Below the pieces are notes generated by a model. It made no database searches, was not told where the DNA came from, and was given only the letters and a program-made list of their open reading frames with translations. Both the position numbers and the translations under genes were made by a program. A stretch of 64,000 nt of DNA from Megalobrama amblycephala (taxonomy: Eukaryota; Chordata; Actinopteri; Cypriniformes; Xenocyprididae): NCBI RefSeq assembly GCF_018812025.1, contig NC_063044.1, forward strand, positions 72,267,057 to 72,331,056. The letters run 5' to 3'. Numbering within the stretch: the first letter of the stretch is position 1; each line of letters opens with the position of its first letter. This document shows positions 43,964-54,373 of the stretch, one piece after another.

Positions 43964-44716
43964 GGCCCGGTTTTTCAAAAGTAATCCACTAGGATTTTGG
44001 ATAACGGATTGGATCAAATCTTGAAAATGTGTTTTTCAAAAGAAAAAACGGATTACATAATCGGATTAGATCACGTAATCCAATCTTGGTTTTGATCCAG
44101 ATCAAACCTTTAGTTTGGGTTTTTCAGAACTTTTTTGTAGGATTTGGATCACTTTGATCCAAAAAAACAGGATTATCCTGATCCCAACAGGGGTAGGATT
44201 TCAAGGTGGATTCCAGGAGGAAAATGTAGTAAAACTTTAAAACTAGTCAAAAAATACAAAATTTTTATCATGTAATATACATACACATTTTTATCTTGCT
44301 CTTGATTAGTTTAACTGTTAAAGTAATAAATTAAATGCAGACATTAGTCTACATATTTAGCCTTTCGGTAACCTACTCTAAAGTAAAAAGAAATTTTGGT
44401 GCCATAAAACAATCCCTAAACAGCTGTAAATATCCAACAAAAATATATTTAATTCAAAACCCATATTCTTTCTATCAACATGTCCCTTAAGGGCCTCCGT
44501 AGAGCACTGGAAATCCAGATTTTTTTATTTATTTATTTTTTTATCCAGATTTGGTGATCCTGAAAAGTTCCTATCCGGATCAGATTGATCCAATCCGATG
44601 TTGCTTTAAAAACTGGCTCCAAAAGTAAGCTGGATTACATGATCACGGATCGCAAAAAAAGAATTACTAAATCCGGATCAATTTTATCCGGATTAAACCT
44701 TTTGAAAAACCGGGCC
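43964..44716. mobile_element. MITE copy B, opposite orientation, CAG target
   Basis: The ends GGCCCGGTTTTTCAAAAGT and TTTTGAAAAACCGGGCC are inverted, with CAG on both sides (43961-43963 and 44717-44719). The interior (AGCCTTTCGGTAACCTACTC, AGCTGTAAATATCCAACAAA) is the reverse complement of copies A and C. Its end sequences differ from A and C, so B is a related subfamily. It sits directly next to copy A at the same target. Confidence 0.85.
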
Positions 44717-44837
44717 CAGGAGATACCAGGTTTAAAGAGCATGAGTCTGAAGTGTGTGATGGTAAAACACAGAAAAGCAGGTGCATGTGATTATTTCTCC
44801 AGATCTACTGGATCCAGATCTGAATGAAGAGCAGCTG

Positions 44838-45558
44838 GGGCCAGTTGTTCAAAAAGTTTAATCTGGATCAGAATGATCTGGATTTGGAAATCCCATGTTT
44901 TGCCATCCAGGATCAGGTAATCCATCTTACTTTTGTGCTGGTTTTTCAAAGAAAAATTGGATTGGATCACTGTGATCCAGATACACACTTTTCCAGATAA
45001 CCAAATCTGGATTAGCAGTACTCGACGGAGCCCCTAAAGGGATATGCTGATAGAAAGAATATGAGTTTTGAATTAAATATAATATTTTTGTTGGATATTT
45101 ACAGCTGTTTGAGGATTGTTTTATGGCACCAAAATCTCTTTTTAACTTTACAGTAGGTTACCGAAAGGCTAAATATGTAGGCTAATGTCTACTTCTAATT
45201 TATTACTTTTAACACTTAAACTAATCAAGAGCAAAATAAAAATGTGTGTATGTATATTATATGATATAAAAGTTGTATTTTTTGACCAGTTTTAAAGTTT
45301 TATCACATTTTTGTTCCTGAAATCCACCCTTCTGTTGGGATCAGTATAATCCTGTTTTTTTGGATCAAAGTTATCCAAATCCTACTGACAAGTTTTGAAC
45401 AACACAAACTGAAGGTTTTATCCAGATCAAAACCAAGATTGGATTTTGTGATCTAATTTGATTTCAGAATCCTTGTTTCCTTTTGAACAACCCATTTTCA
45501 AGATTTGATCCAATCCGATATCCAAAATCCGATCAGATTACGTTTGAATAACTGGCCC
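44838..45558. mobile_element. MITE copy C, CTG target
   Basis: The ends GGGCCAGTTGTTCAAAAAGT and ATAACTGGCCC, with CTG on both sides (44835-44837 and 45559-45561). It shares with copy A the internal run TTTGAGGATTGTTTTATGGC and the CCGAAAGGCT segment, and it lacks the L1. Confidence 0.88.
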
Positions 45559-45920
45559 CTGGAGATGATGAAAGAGCAGCTGGTCTCTGGTTGTTCAGCA
45601 GGTCTCAGTTCAGTTCTGCTCACCATTCCTCTAGAGGATCCTGGATTTCGAAGTGTTTATTTGGTCCTGAAGTTCAGAAGTACATCATGATTCTGTTCAC
45701 ACATGGAGATGAACTGGAGGATCTGGAACATGCATTGATGAACATCTAAAACTAAAAGATTGTACTGTTGACTGAATGTGGAGGACGAGAGTCAAGAGTA
45801 AATCAGACATTCAGGTACAAGAACTACTGCAAAAGATCGAAGGGATGATGATGGGAAATGGTGGGAGATTTATCATCAAACTAATGAAGATGAGCAACAA
45901 CAAGTTAATAGTCAGTTGTA

Positions 45921-46189
45921 GGTTGTTTTATTGTTATGTTGTAAATGACAATAATAGAAAGAAACATGGCAGTTTGTTCACTAAGTGTAAGTCACTAGTT
46001 TGTCACACTGACCTTAAGGGAAGAATCCATACAGTCTGTTTTAACAGTGATTTGATTGTTCTGTTGTAGTTTCAGGAGAAGTTTTAGATTTTTCAAGCAA
46101 CCACCAAACTGTCCTGCCACATATTATGGCTTTAAGGAAATAACTTTCTTGCTCAGCACATAAAGATGAACTACTTATTGTGGTTTCAG
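45921..46189. other. gap between GIMAP relic and inverted duplication
   Basis: No feature recognised. It is likely 3' flank of the GIMAP exon. Confidence 0.35.
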
Positions 46190-46246
46190 ACTGTGGTGAT
46201 GTGGCCCTTCACTGCATGGATCTTCATGTGTATCTTCAGCTGATTT

Positions 46247-48718
46247 TTAAAAGAGTTTCTCTCTGCTGTGGATCTTCTCATGCCGTTTCAGATGTGATGA
46301 ATCACTGAATCTCTTGTCACAGTGTGAACACTTGTAAGGTTTTTCTCCAGTGCGGATCCTCTCATGTGTTTTCAGATTTGTTGACTGATTGAATCTCTTG
46401 TCACAGTGTGAACACTTGAAATGTTTTTCTCCAGTGTGAATTATCTGGTGCAGTTTTAATTGGTTTGCTGAAATAAAAGTCTTCTCACACTCAAAGCACA
46501 TGTACTCTCTCACACCAGTATGATTTTTCTCATGTTCTTGTAAACTACACAGCTGTGAAAAACTCTTTCCACACACAGAACATGAATGTGGCTTCTCCTT
46601 TGTATGAACTCTCAGGTGTCTCTTCAGGTTTGATGCCCAGAGAAACGTTTTGTCACATTGATGACATGCGAACTGCTTCTCTCCAGTGTGAACTGCACTG
46701 TGAGTCTCAAGATTTTGTTTTGATGCAAAACTCTCCCCGCATTGATCACATGTGAATGGTCTCTCTCCAGTGTGAACTCTCATGTGACTCTTAAAGGTGC
46801 CCTAGAATCAGAATTTGAATTTTCCTCGGCATAGTTGAATAACAAGAGTTCAGTACATGGAAAAGACATACATTGAGTTTCAAACCCCATTGTTTCCTCC
46901 TTTTTATGTAAATCTCATTTGTTTAAAAGACTTCCGGAAAACACTCGGATCTCAACATAACACCGACTGTTACGTAACAGTCGGGATCATTAATATGTAT
47001 GACCCCAATATTTGCATAATGCCAGCCCATTCGACGCATTAGACAAGGAAAGGCAGTATTAACGGCTGGATCTGTGCACAGACAAGGTAAGCAAGCAAGA
47101 ACAACAGCAAAAAATGGCAGATGGAGCAATAATAACTGACATGATCCATGATATCATGATATTTTTAGTGATATTTGTAAATTGTCTTTCTAAATGTTTC
47201 GTTAGCATGTTGCTAATGTACTGTTAAATGTGGTTAAAGTTAAAATCGTTTCTTACTGTATTCACGGAGACGAGAGCCGTCGCTATTTTCATTTTTAAAC
47301 ACGTGCAGTCTGTATAATTCATAAACACAACTTCATTCTTTATAAATCTCTCCAACAGTGTAGCATTAGCCGTTAGCCACGGAGCACAGCCTCAAACTCA
47401 CACAGAATCAAACGTAACCATCTAAATAAATACTTTACTCACATAATTCGAAGCATGCATGACGAACATCTTGTAAAGATTCATTTGAGGGTTATATTAG
47501 CTGTGTGAACTGTGTTTATGCAATGTATATATAGTCGAGAGCTCGTGTGGCAGAGGAAGCACATCTCTTAAAGGGGCCGTGCTGAAAAAATCAGTGCATA
47601 GTTAATGATGCCCCAAAATAGGCAGCTAAAAAAATTAATTAAAAAAAATCTATGGGGTATTTTGAGCTGAAACTTCACAGACACATTCAGGGGACACCTT
47701 AGACTTATATTACATCTTTTAAAAAAACAATCTAGGGCACCTTTAAGATGTCCTCTTTGTGTGAAGTTCTTCCCACACTGATCACATGTGAACGGCTTCT
47801 CTCCTGTGTGAACTCTCATGTGAACATCAAGATATTGTTTGGTTGAGAAACTCTTTCCACACTGAGTGCAGGTTGGAGATTTCTTGGCTCTTTTCTTTAA
47901 AAATGTCTTTTTAGTCTTTGAGCGACTCAAAGGTTTTTCTCCAGGTTTGTCATGATGTTCCTCCTCCACTTCACTCAGTTCTTCACTCTCCTCCTTCACT
48001 TCCATCAGCTCTGAAATGACAACAAAAATAGTTAATTTTCAGTATATTAAAGTAACTCAAGTGAATTTCGACCCTCAACCCTGTTATGAATTTTCCTCAT
48101 CTTAAAACTGTGATGCCCAGGAAGTGACATCATCTGGGCTCTTTCTACAGCATGATGGGAGGACAAGAAAATAATCTCAATCCATCATCTCTGTTTTTAC
48201 ACAAACTGACCAGTGTTGATTCAACCTCATTCGTCAACCTTGTTACCAAAGTTACTGTAAGAACAATAATCTATATAACTATGAATAACTTCTAGATTTT
48301 ATGAAAAATACAACTTTATCAATAACTATAATTCAGTTTTTGCTTAAGTCAAGCTTAAAACCCAGTCAGCCATTCTGGAAAGTGAATTTACTTGATACAC
48401 TTTGGTGTAATTTTTTTTTTTTTTTTGAAACATGTCTAAAATTTTGGTCACATTATTGCAAATTTTGAACCAGATATAAAATAAATGTAAAATAATCTGT
48501 ATTTTGACCTGATGTTGACAATCAATATGAACATTTTTCAAATCTCACTTTACTGACCATTTGTTGAATATTAGATGAACTGCATATCTAAATGTGTTGT
48601 TGAATCTTTCCAACATGAATGTTGTTCAGCTTCATGAACGAATGAAGAATAAACACCAACCTCTTTGTTCTTCAGTATCTTCAGTGTGTTTCATTCTGCA
48701 GGGATCTGGATCACTCAT
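46247..48718 (-). pseudogene. C2H2 zinc-finger gene split by a TTAA MITE inside finger 2
   Basis: Exon 1 is 48718-48661 (MSDPDPCRMKHTEDTEEQR, 58 nt). Exon 2 starts at 48010 after TTTCAG and reads [20 protein letters not shown], then a basic stretch, finger 1 ([18 protein letters not shown]) and the start of finger 2 ([17 protein letters not shown]). There the MITE 46795-47742 enters. As it stands, translation runs on into the MITE and stops at 47568. Beyond the MITE the frame continues [11 protein letters not shown] and holds six more fingers, ending SREKLF at 46247. Counting one TTAA, the exons total 870 nt, exactly 290 codons, so the gene was open before insertion. It is the inverted paralogue of the gene at 51502-53124. 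A precise excision would restore the frame; this is inference from length. Confidence 0.85.
46795..47742. mobile_element. 948-bp TTAA-target MITE (piggyBac- or Kolobok-like)
   Basis: The ends AGGTGCCCTAGA and TCTAGGGCACCT are perfect inverses of 12 bp. TTAA stands on both sides (46791-46794 and 47743-47746). No transposase is inside. TTAA duplications are made by piggyBac and Kolobok transposases; the source is not in this window. Confidence 0.92.
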
Positions 48719-49430
48719 GTTCTCACTGTCCTCCTTAATAAACTCAGACTTTACTGGTTTCAACTCTTCCTGATGCTAGTCTGATGGGAATATCCCAGCA
48801 TTTATTGATGTATTCCAGTGGGAGGAGCTTCACTGATGATGAATCCCAGTGTGGGAGGAGCTGATCTGCCAAAATAAAAGAATATATCAGTTACGGGGTT
48901 TGTTTTTATATATAAATGATAACAATATAATGTAACGAAATTATTCCAAATATGGATAATGGTAAGGAAAATTGTAAGTTCTACACATAAAGACAGAAAT
49001 AAATATAGATATTTGTAGTAATCAAATCCCCTCAGTCTGATGACAGCAATGAAATGAGCTTTAAATTCAATTTACAGCAGATCTGAAGACATCAGCATAA
49101 TAAATGAGGTGAAAACAGGAACTATTGACATGAAATAAAGAGTGTTTTCAGCAGTTTCTCTGTTAATATTGATGATCCTCAGACTATCAACACTCATTCA
49201 ACAAGATCATTAGCAGATCATCTCACTTTATTCTGAGTGTTTGCTGTTAGAAACTGATTATTGGAGTCACAATGTGTGAGAAAATCCTATAAACTGCTCT
49301 ATTGAAAGACAATACTGTTATTTCTCACAACATGACGTGGATAAAACACAAATAATACAAAAACAAACACTAATGACACTCATCTTCATCAACCACTGCT
49401 GCTAAATAACTATGAATTGACTATAACTAT

Positions 49431-50204
49431 GAAACATGGTTTGATTTTATGATAAGATTCATTGTAATAAAGTAATTAGAGATTTAACATGTAACAGTTT
49501 TATGTGCAGAAACTGAAAACTCTCCCCATCTCAGACTCACAAATCCTGCTGGAAAGATCTCACTTAGAGAAAAACTCAGAGATTTTAGATTTCTACTTAA
49601 ACTATTTGCAGTTTTTGTAAAGCTTTCATTCACTGAATGGACATCATTGCATAAGGAACTACTTTGTCACTTTCTGGAACATGTTTTTTATTAATATGGT
49701 CATTTATCTAAAACTATTATGAATGTTTTGCTTTTAATTTAGTATGATGTTGTTATTAAACAGTTTTTCATTTTGTTTCTGAATGAAATCAGGTGAATCA
49801 ATGATTTAGTGGTGCACTCATAAAGATAGCCATTTACTTAATTCCTGAATGAATCAGCCGTTTGAACGAATCAATTGAATTGAATGAATGGAAAGGACTC
49901 AATGAATCACTCATTGAGACATTTTCTGCCACTTACTGGCAGTTTTAGATTCTTTTTTAGAGTATAACGTCAATAAATAAATCATATTTCCATATTAATA
50001 ATGAATAATTATAATTTACTCACCCTCATGTTGAATCAAATAAAATGTAAAGCTACTTTTTGTAATGTCTTTTAGATGATCTTTTGGGGGTAATTTCTCA
50101 GCCAAATTTGACATGCGATTAAATTGTGATTAATTAGATTAATCACCACATTGTGCAATTAATCAGATTAATTTATCTAAAACTAAATGTTTTGTTTTTA
50201 TTTG
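49431..50204. other. spacer between the arms of the inverted duplication
   Basis: No similarity between its two halves was seen. Positions about 50109-50175 carry GATTAATTAGATTAATCACC-type sequence, a common fish repeat also seen near 26985-27020. The spacer is shared upstream sequence of two divergent zinc-finger genes, so it may hold regulatory elements. None was identified. Confidence 0.45.
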
Positions 50205-53200
50205 GTAAAATGTTTAGCAGCAGTGGTTGTTGAAGATGAGTGTCATTAGTGTTTATTTTTGTATTATTGGTGTCATACTGTGAGAAATAACAGTATTATC
50301 TTTAATTAAAGAAGTTTATAGGATTTTCTCATATATTGTGACTCCAATAATCAGTTTCTAACAGCAAACACTCAGAATAAAGTGAGATGATCTGAATGTC
50401 TTGTTGAATGAGTGTTGATAGTCTGAGGATCATCAATATTAACAGAGAAACTGCTGAAAACACTCTTTATTTCATGTCAATAGTTCCTGTTTTCACCTCA
50501 TTTATTATGCTGATGTCTTCAGATCTGCTGTAAATTGACACTTAAAGCTCATTTCATTGCTCTCAACAGACTGAGGGGATTTGTGGACCTCAAATATGAA
50601 CAGTTATTTTTATCTTTTTGTTTTTAACTGTTTTTCTTACAGTTCTTTACTACTTTTCTAGATATCTGTCAATATTTTAATGGAGAAACAGAATGAAGTT
50701 CTGAATTAGCATCAGTTTCTTTACGATAGACCAATATAAATTCTGAATGCATGTAGTTTATGGGTGAAATACAAAAAGGGTTAATATAGCAAAAAATAAT
50801 TAATTAATTGAAAAAGGAAGAAAAGAAAAAGAAATAAAACTTGTCAGGCATATTCAGAACAAGAATCAGTTGACAACATTCAAACACTGTATTGAAGGAT
50901 CACAGTGAAGCCCAAAATACTCTTTTATTGTCATTTTAAATCTTTAGACTTTGCCACTATCCTTCAAACCACCAGTTTTCACCAATTTGTCAGCAAGAAG
51001 TTTTTAATCATTTAAAAAATAATGAAATTTAGTATGATCTCTTATTCTTTTATATATATTTTATTAAGTACAGATCAAAATAACTGATTCCTTTTTGCAT
51101 TAAATATATCTGTTACACTAAATGATGATGGGACATTAAAACATTTTGTTTTCACAAAAGTCATTTGAAACATTAAACAGACACATTTCATTTAGTGAAT
51201 TTTCTATGTAAAATCACTTTTGTCCATTTCATTTGATGCAGACACTAGTTTGATCTCTGGACTTTAACCCTATAAAAACAAACACAGTAACTGATTTATT
51301 TTTGATTTGGGCAGATCATCTCCAACCAAACTGCAGTTCAGTCAACAAAGCCCCGCCCACTGCAATTCACTTAATGAAGCTCCTCCTATAGCAGTCACAT
51401 CATCAGTTAAGCTCCTCCCACTGCAGTTCATCAATAAATGCTGGAATATTCCCATCAGAAGAGCACTGAAGCATCAGGAAGAGCTGAAAACTGCAAAGAA
51501 CATGAGTGATCCAGAACCCTGCAGAATGAAACACACTAAAGATACTAAAGAAGAACAAAGAGGTTGGTGTTTATTCTTCATTTGTTCATGATGCTGAACA
51601 ACATTCATGTTAGAAAGATTCAAACACCTCTGCACATTTAGAGAAACAGTAAAACTATGAAATTAAACAATGTTCTTTTCTAACAAAAGCTCAGTAAAGG
51701 GAGGTTTGAGAAACTTTCATATTGATTGTCAACATCAGATCAAACTAAATATTTATTTTACATTTTCATACCTGGTTCTCAATTTGCAATCGTGTTACCA
51801 GAATTTAGCATTTTCAATACAGTTTTCAACATTGTTATTTTTTTAGGAATAAACTGTAACACCAAAATGTATGAAGTAACTGAACTTTCCAGAATGGCTG
51901 ACAGGGTTGTGAGTGTAACTTGAGCAAAATCTCTTCTTACAGTAACTTTGGTAACAGGGTTGATGAATGCAGTCATTAATTTGTGTAAAAACTGAGACAA
52001 TAGATTGAGATTATTTTCTTGTCCTCCCATCATGCTGTAGAAAGAGCCCATATGATGTCACTTCCTGGGCGTCACAGTTTTAAGAAATCCTCTGTTTTTA
52101 AAATGAGGAAAATCATGTCAGAAGTAACAGGGTTGAGTGAATCATGTAGGACACTGATAATAACACATTTAAAGATGCAGTCAGTCTAGACTTTTTTTTT
52201 TCTTTCATTTCAGACCTGATGGAAGTGAAGGAGGAGAGTGAAGAACTGAGTGAAGTGGAGGAGGAACATCATGACAAACCTGGAGAAAAACCTTTGAGTC
52301 GCTTAAAGACTAAAAATGCATTTCTAAATAAAAGAAGACAAGCCAAGAAATCTACAACCTGCACTCTGTGTGGAAAGAGTTTCACAACCAAACAATATCT
52401 TGAGGTTCACATGAGAGTTCATACAGGAGAGAAGCCGTTCACATGTGATCAGTGTGGGAAGAGATTCACACAAAAAGGACATCTTAACAATCATATGAAA
52501 GTTCACACTGGAGAGAAGCCACACACATGTGATCAATGTGACAAAACATTTCTAGGGTCATCAGCCCTGAAGAGACACCTGAGAGTTCATTCAAAGGAGA
52601 AGCCACATTCATGTTCTGTGTGTGGAAAGAGTTTTTCACAGCTGTGTTATTTATATCAACATGAGAAAATACACAATGATGTGAGAGAGTACATGTGCTT
52701 TGAGTGTGAGAAGACTTTTACTACAGCAAGATGTTTAAAACGGCACCAGAGAATTCACACTGGAGAAAAACCTCATAAGTGTTCACACTGTGACAAGAGA
52801 TTCAGTCAGTTAGCACATCTGAAAGCACATGAGATGATCCACACTGGAGAAAAACCTTACAAGTGTTCACACTGTGACAACAGATTTAACCAGTCATCAC
52901 ATCTGAAAACACATGAGAGGATCCACACTGGAGAGAAACCTTACAAGTGTTCACAGTGTGACAAGAGATTCAATAAGTCATCGCATCTGAAAACACATGA
53001 GAGAATTCACACTGGAGAAAAACCTTTCAAGTGTTCACAGTGTGACAAGAGATTCAATAAGTCATCGCATCTGAAAAGACATGAGATGATCCACAGCAGA
53101 GAGAAGCTGCACACACACGTGTGATCAGTGTGGAAAGAGTTTCACTATTAAAAACCACCTGAAGATACACATGAAGATCCATGCAGTGAAGGGCCACATC

Positions 53201-53230
53201 ACCACAGTCTGAAATCATGATAAGTAGTTC
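50205..53230 (+). repeat. right arm of the large inverted duplication
   Basis: Reverse complement of 46190-49430 without the MITE. It covers the upstream region (AGCAGCAGTGGTTGTTGAAG, 50217), the first exon, the intron and the finger exon of the plus-strand zinc-finger gene. Similarity is high in coding and intron parts, with small gaps and a different number of fingers. Confidence 0.85.
51502..53124 (+). CDS. C2H2 zinc-finger protein, FiNZ-type, plus-strand paralogue
   Basis: Exon 1 is 51502-51562 (MSDPEPCRMKHTKDTKEEQR, 61 nt) with a GT donor. Exon 2 is 52214-53124 after TTTCAG. Joined they give 972 nt, 323 aa plus stop, in phase ([20 protein letters not shown]). The acidic N-terminal module is FiNZ-like. 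Nine complete C2H2 fingers follow from TCTLCGKSFTTKQYLEVH; the last three (NQSSHLKTH, NKSSHLKTH, NKSSHLKRH) are almost identical, a sign of recent finger duplication. The stop after SREKLHTHV comes from a frame change in a CACACACACG run; beyond it another finger ([17 protein letters not shown]) and a tail ending HITTV are readable in a different frame to about 53211. So the protein is probably shortened by one finger. The role is presumably sequence-specific nuclear repression; no target can be read. Confidence 0.85.
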
Positions 53231-53465
53231 ATCTTTGTGCTCAGCAACAATCTGTGTAAGTTATATACAGCCAAATCTCTCCTCTTCACCTATAGTTGGC
53301 GCTGTTGCTCTGTGGCTGCTGTTGAATTATCCAGGTTGCGTTTATTTGTTCATTTATATGGATCTCATTAGCTGAAAGTCTGTGCAATCAGCTAGTCTTC
53401 CTGGGGTCCATTCTAAAATGTTACATAACAACAACAACATATCAATCATCACAGTAGATAAATAT

Positions 53466-53532
<67 letters not shown>

Positions 53533-53639
53533 CACATACACACACACACATGCATACATACATAAAATCTGGTTCCGGTCCATAACAGGACGAGACATAA
53601 ATACAGTATGATTTATAATTACATTAATCAAGACATGTA
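53231..53639. repeat. CA-AT-CA compound microsatellite and flanks
   Basis: About 53464-53560 is ACACACAC, then a long AT run, then CATACACACACACAC. The overlapping open frames are repeats read as protein and not genes. The flanks show no feature. Confidence 0.85.
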
Positions 53640-54225
53640 AGAACCTACATCAACACATAACACCTTAGACTACTTTTAAATGACAGCTTGTTTACAAAGC
53701 TGACGAATGTCAATGGGAATGTTATTCCAGATGACATAGCTCTATGCAGGACGGTTTTCTTCATAAAATTAGCTTTTGGATAGGGGGTCATTATATGACC
53801 ATTGTTTGCCTTTCTGGTGTTATGATTGTGCACAGAGTTACAGTACACTATTTGATTAAACAGAAAAATTGGCATTTTCATTGTCAGTGTGTTATATATC
53901 ATTTCCTGTATCTCAGTGGTTAGAGCGTGGCACTAGCAATGCCAAGGTCATGGTTTCGATCCCAGGGATTGCACATACTCAGATACAAATGTTTAGTGTA
54001 ATGTAAGTTGCTTTGGATAAAAGTGTCTGCCAAATGCATAAATGTAAATGTAAATATCATGGTGCTTAAAGTAACTTTTATTCTTTGGTTTAACGTGAGC
54101 CACGAAAGAGTAGAATACATCTGATCTCTACTTGTTTTGATTGAGCAGGCCAGAACAAGTCTTGCTGCTTTATTTTGCACAACTTGTATTTTTGTCAAGT
54201 CCTTTTTAGATGCAGAAGACCACAC
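53640..54225 (-). pseudogene. LINE reverse transcriptase C-terminus interrupted by a SINE
   Basis: The minus strand reads SSASKKDLTKIQVVQNKAAR and LVLACSIKTSRDQMYSTLSW to KVTLSTMI (54225-54060). The SINE follows (54053-53903), and then the same frame type continues IYNTLTMKMPIFLFNQIVYC, NHNTRKANN and KKTVLHRAMSS (53902-53645). This is the thumb/C-terminal region of a CR1/L2/Rex1-like LINE. The last part is frame-shifted. The 5' part is missing. Confidence 0.65.
53903..54053 (+). mobile_element. tRNA-derived SINE with 7-bp target duplication
   Basis: Head: TATCTCAGTGGTTAGAGCGT (A box) and ATGGTTTCGATCCC (B box). Tail: AAGTTGCTTTGGATAAAAGT and GTCTGCCAAATGCATAAATG, ending in AATGTAAATGTAA repeats. 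The target duplication is ATATCAT (53896-53902; 54054-54060). It sits inside a LINE relic. Confidence 0.85.
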
Positions 54226-54373
54226 CTCAGTGGAGTATGATAAGTGGCATAATATTATTGACTATTATTGACTGTATTCACAATAGAATATAGATATCAT
54301 ATCAAATGTTGAAAGTGAGACATTTTGAAATGTCATGCCAAATATTGCCTTGTTTTGGATTTCATGAGAGCTA
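54226..54373. other. short gap before the Tc1-like element
   Basis: Nothing recognised apart from a duplicated GACTATTATTGACT motif near 54260. Confidence 0.35.

Larger units (their letters stand above)
37606..45920 (+). pseudogene. GIMAP/AIG1-type GTPase exon split by three MITEs and an L1
   Basis: After a TTTATTTCAG acceptor the exon starts at 37606 with DISETNFHPDNPVIRNLLMD and the G1/P-loop RNGSGKSSSGNT, typical of GIMAP GTPases (immune-associated, AIG1 family). MITEs A and B interrupt it at 37708-44716. It resumes with RFKEHESEVCDGKTQK and a shifted G3 region (DSPDLLD type, then DPDLNEEQL) to 44837. MITE C occupies 44838-45558. It resumes with EMMKEQLVSGCSAGLSSVLL and, in another frame, GPEVQKYIMILFTHGDELED (G4 region with THGDELED) and LEHALDEHLKLK. 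A shortened C-terminal part ends with SKSDIQVQELLQKIE near 45840. Frameshifts and losses make it non-functional. No other GIMAP copy is in the window. Confidence 0.85.
46190..49430 (-). repeat. left arm of a large inverted duplication
   Basis: This arm matches, as reverse complement, the right arm 50205-53230. Shared landmarks include the final coding part and 3' flank of the zinc-finger gene, the intron segment with TCATGCTGTAGAAAGAGCCC-type sequence (48145; 52031), the first exon MSDP, the upstream GGAATATTCCCATCAG-type motif, and TGAGTGTTGATAGTCTGAGG with its flanks (49180; 50409). The arm includes the 948-bp MITE, which is absent from the other arm. Confidence 0.85.

Noticed and set aside
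46795..47742. The TTAA MITE considered as a natural intron of the zinc-finger gene
   Set aside because: The only donor- and acceptor-like sites at its edges would join the exons out of frame, and TTAA target repeats with perfect inverted ends explain it better.
53382..53631. Open frames of alternating Tyr-Ile and Thr-His residues
   Set aside because: They are translations of the CA/AT microsatellite on both strands.
53903..53980. A possible functional tRNA gene (A and B boxes)
   Set aside because: It has a SINE body and tail, a target duplication and sits in a LINE relic; no clear cloverleaf or anticodon arm.
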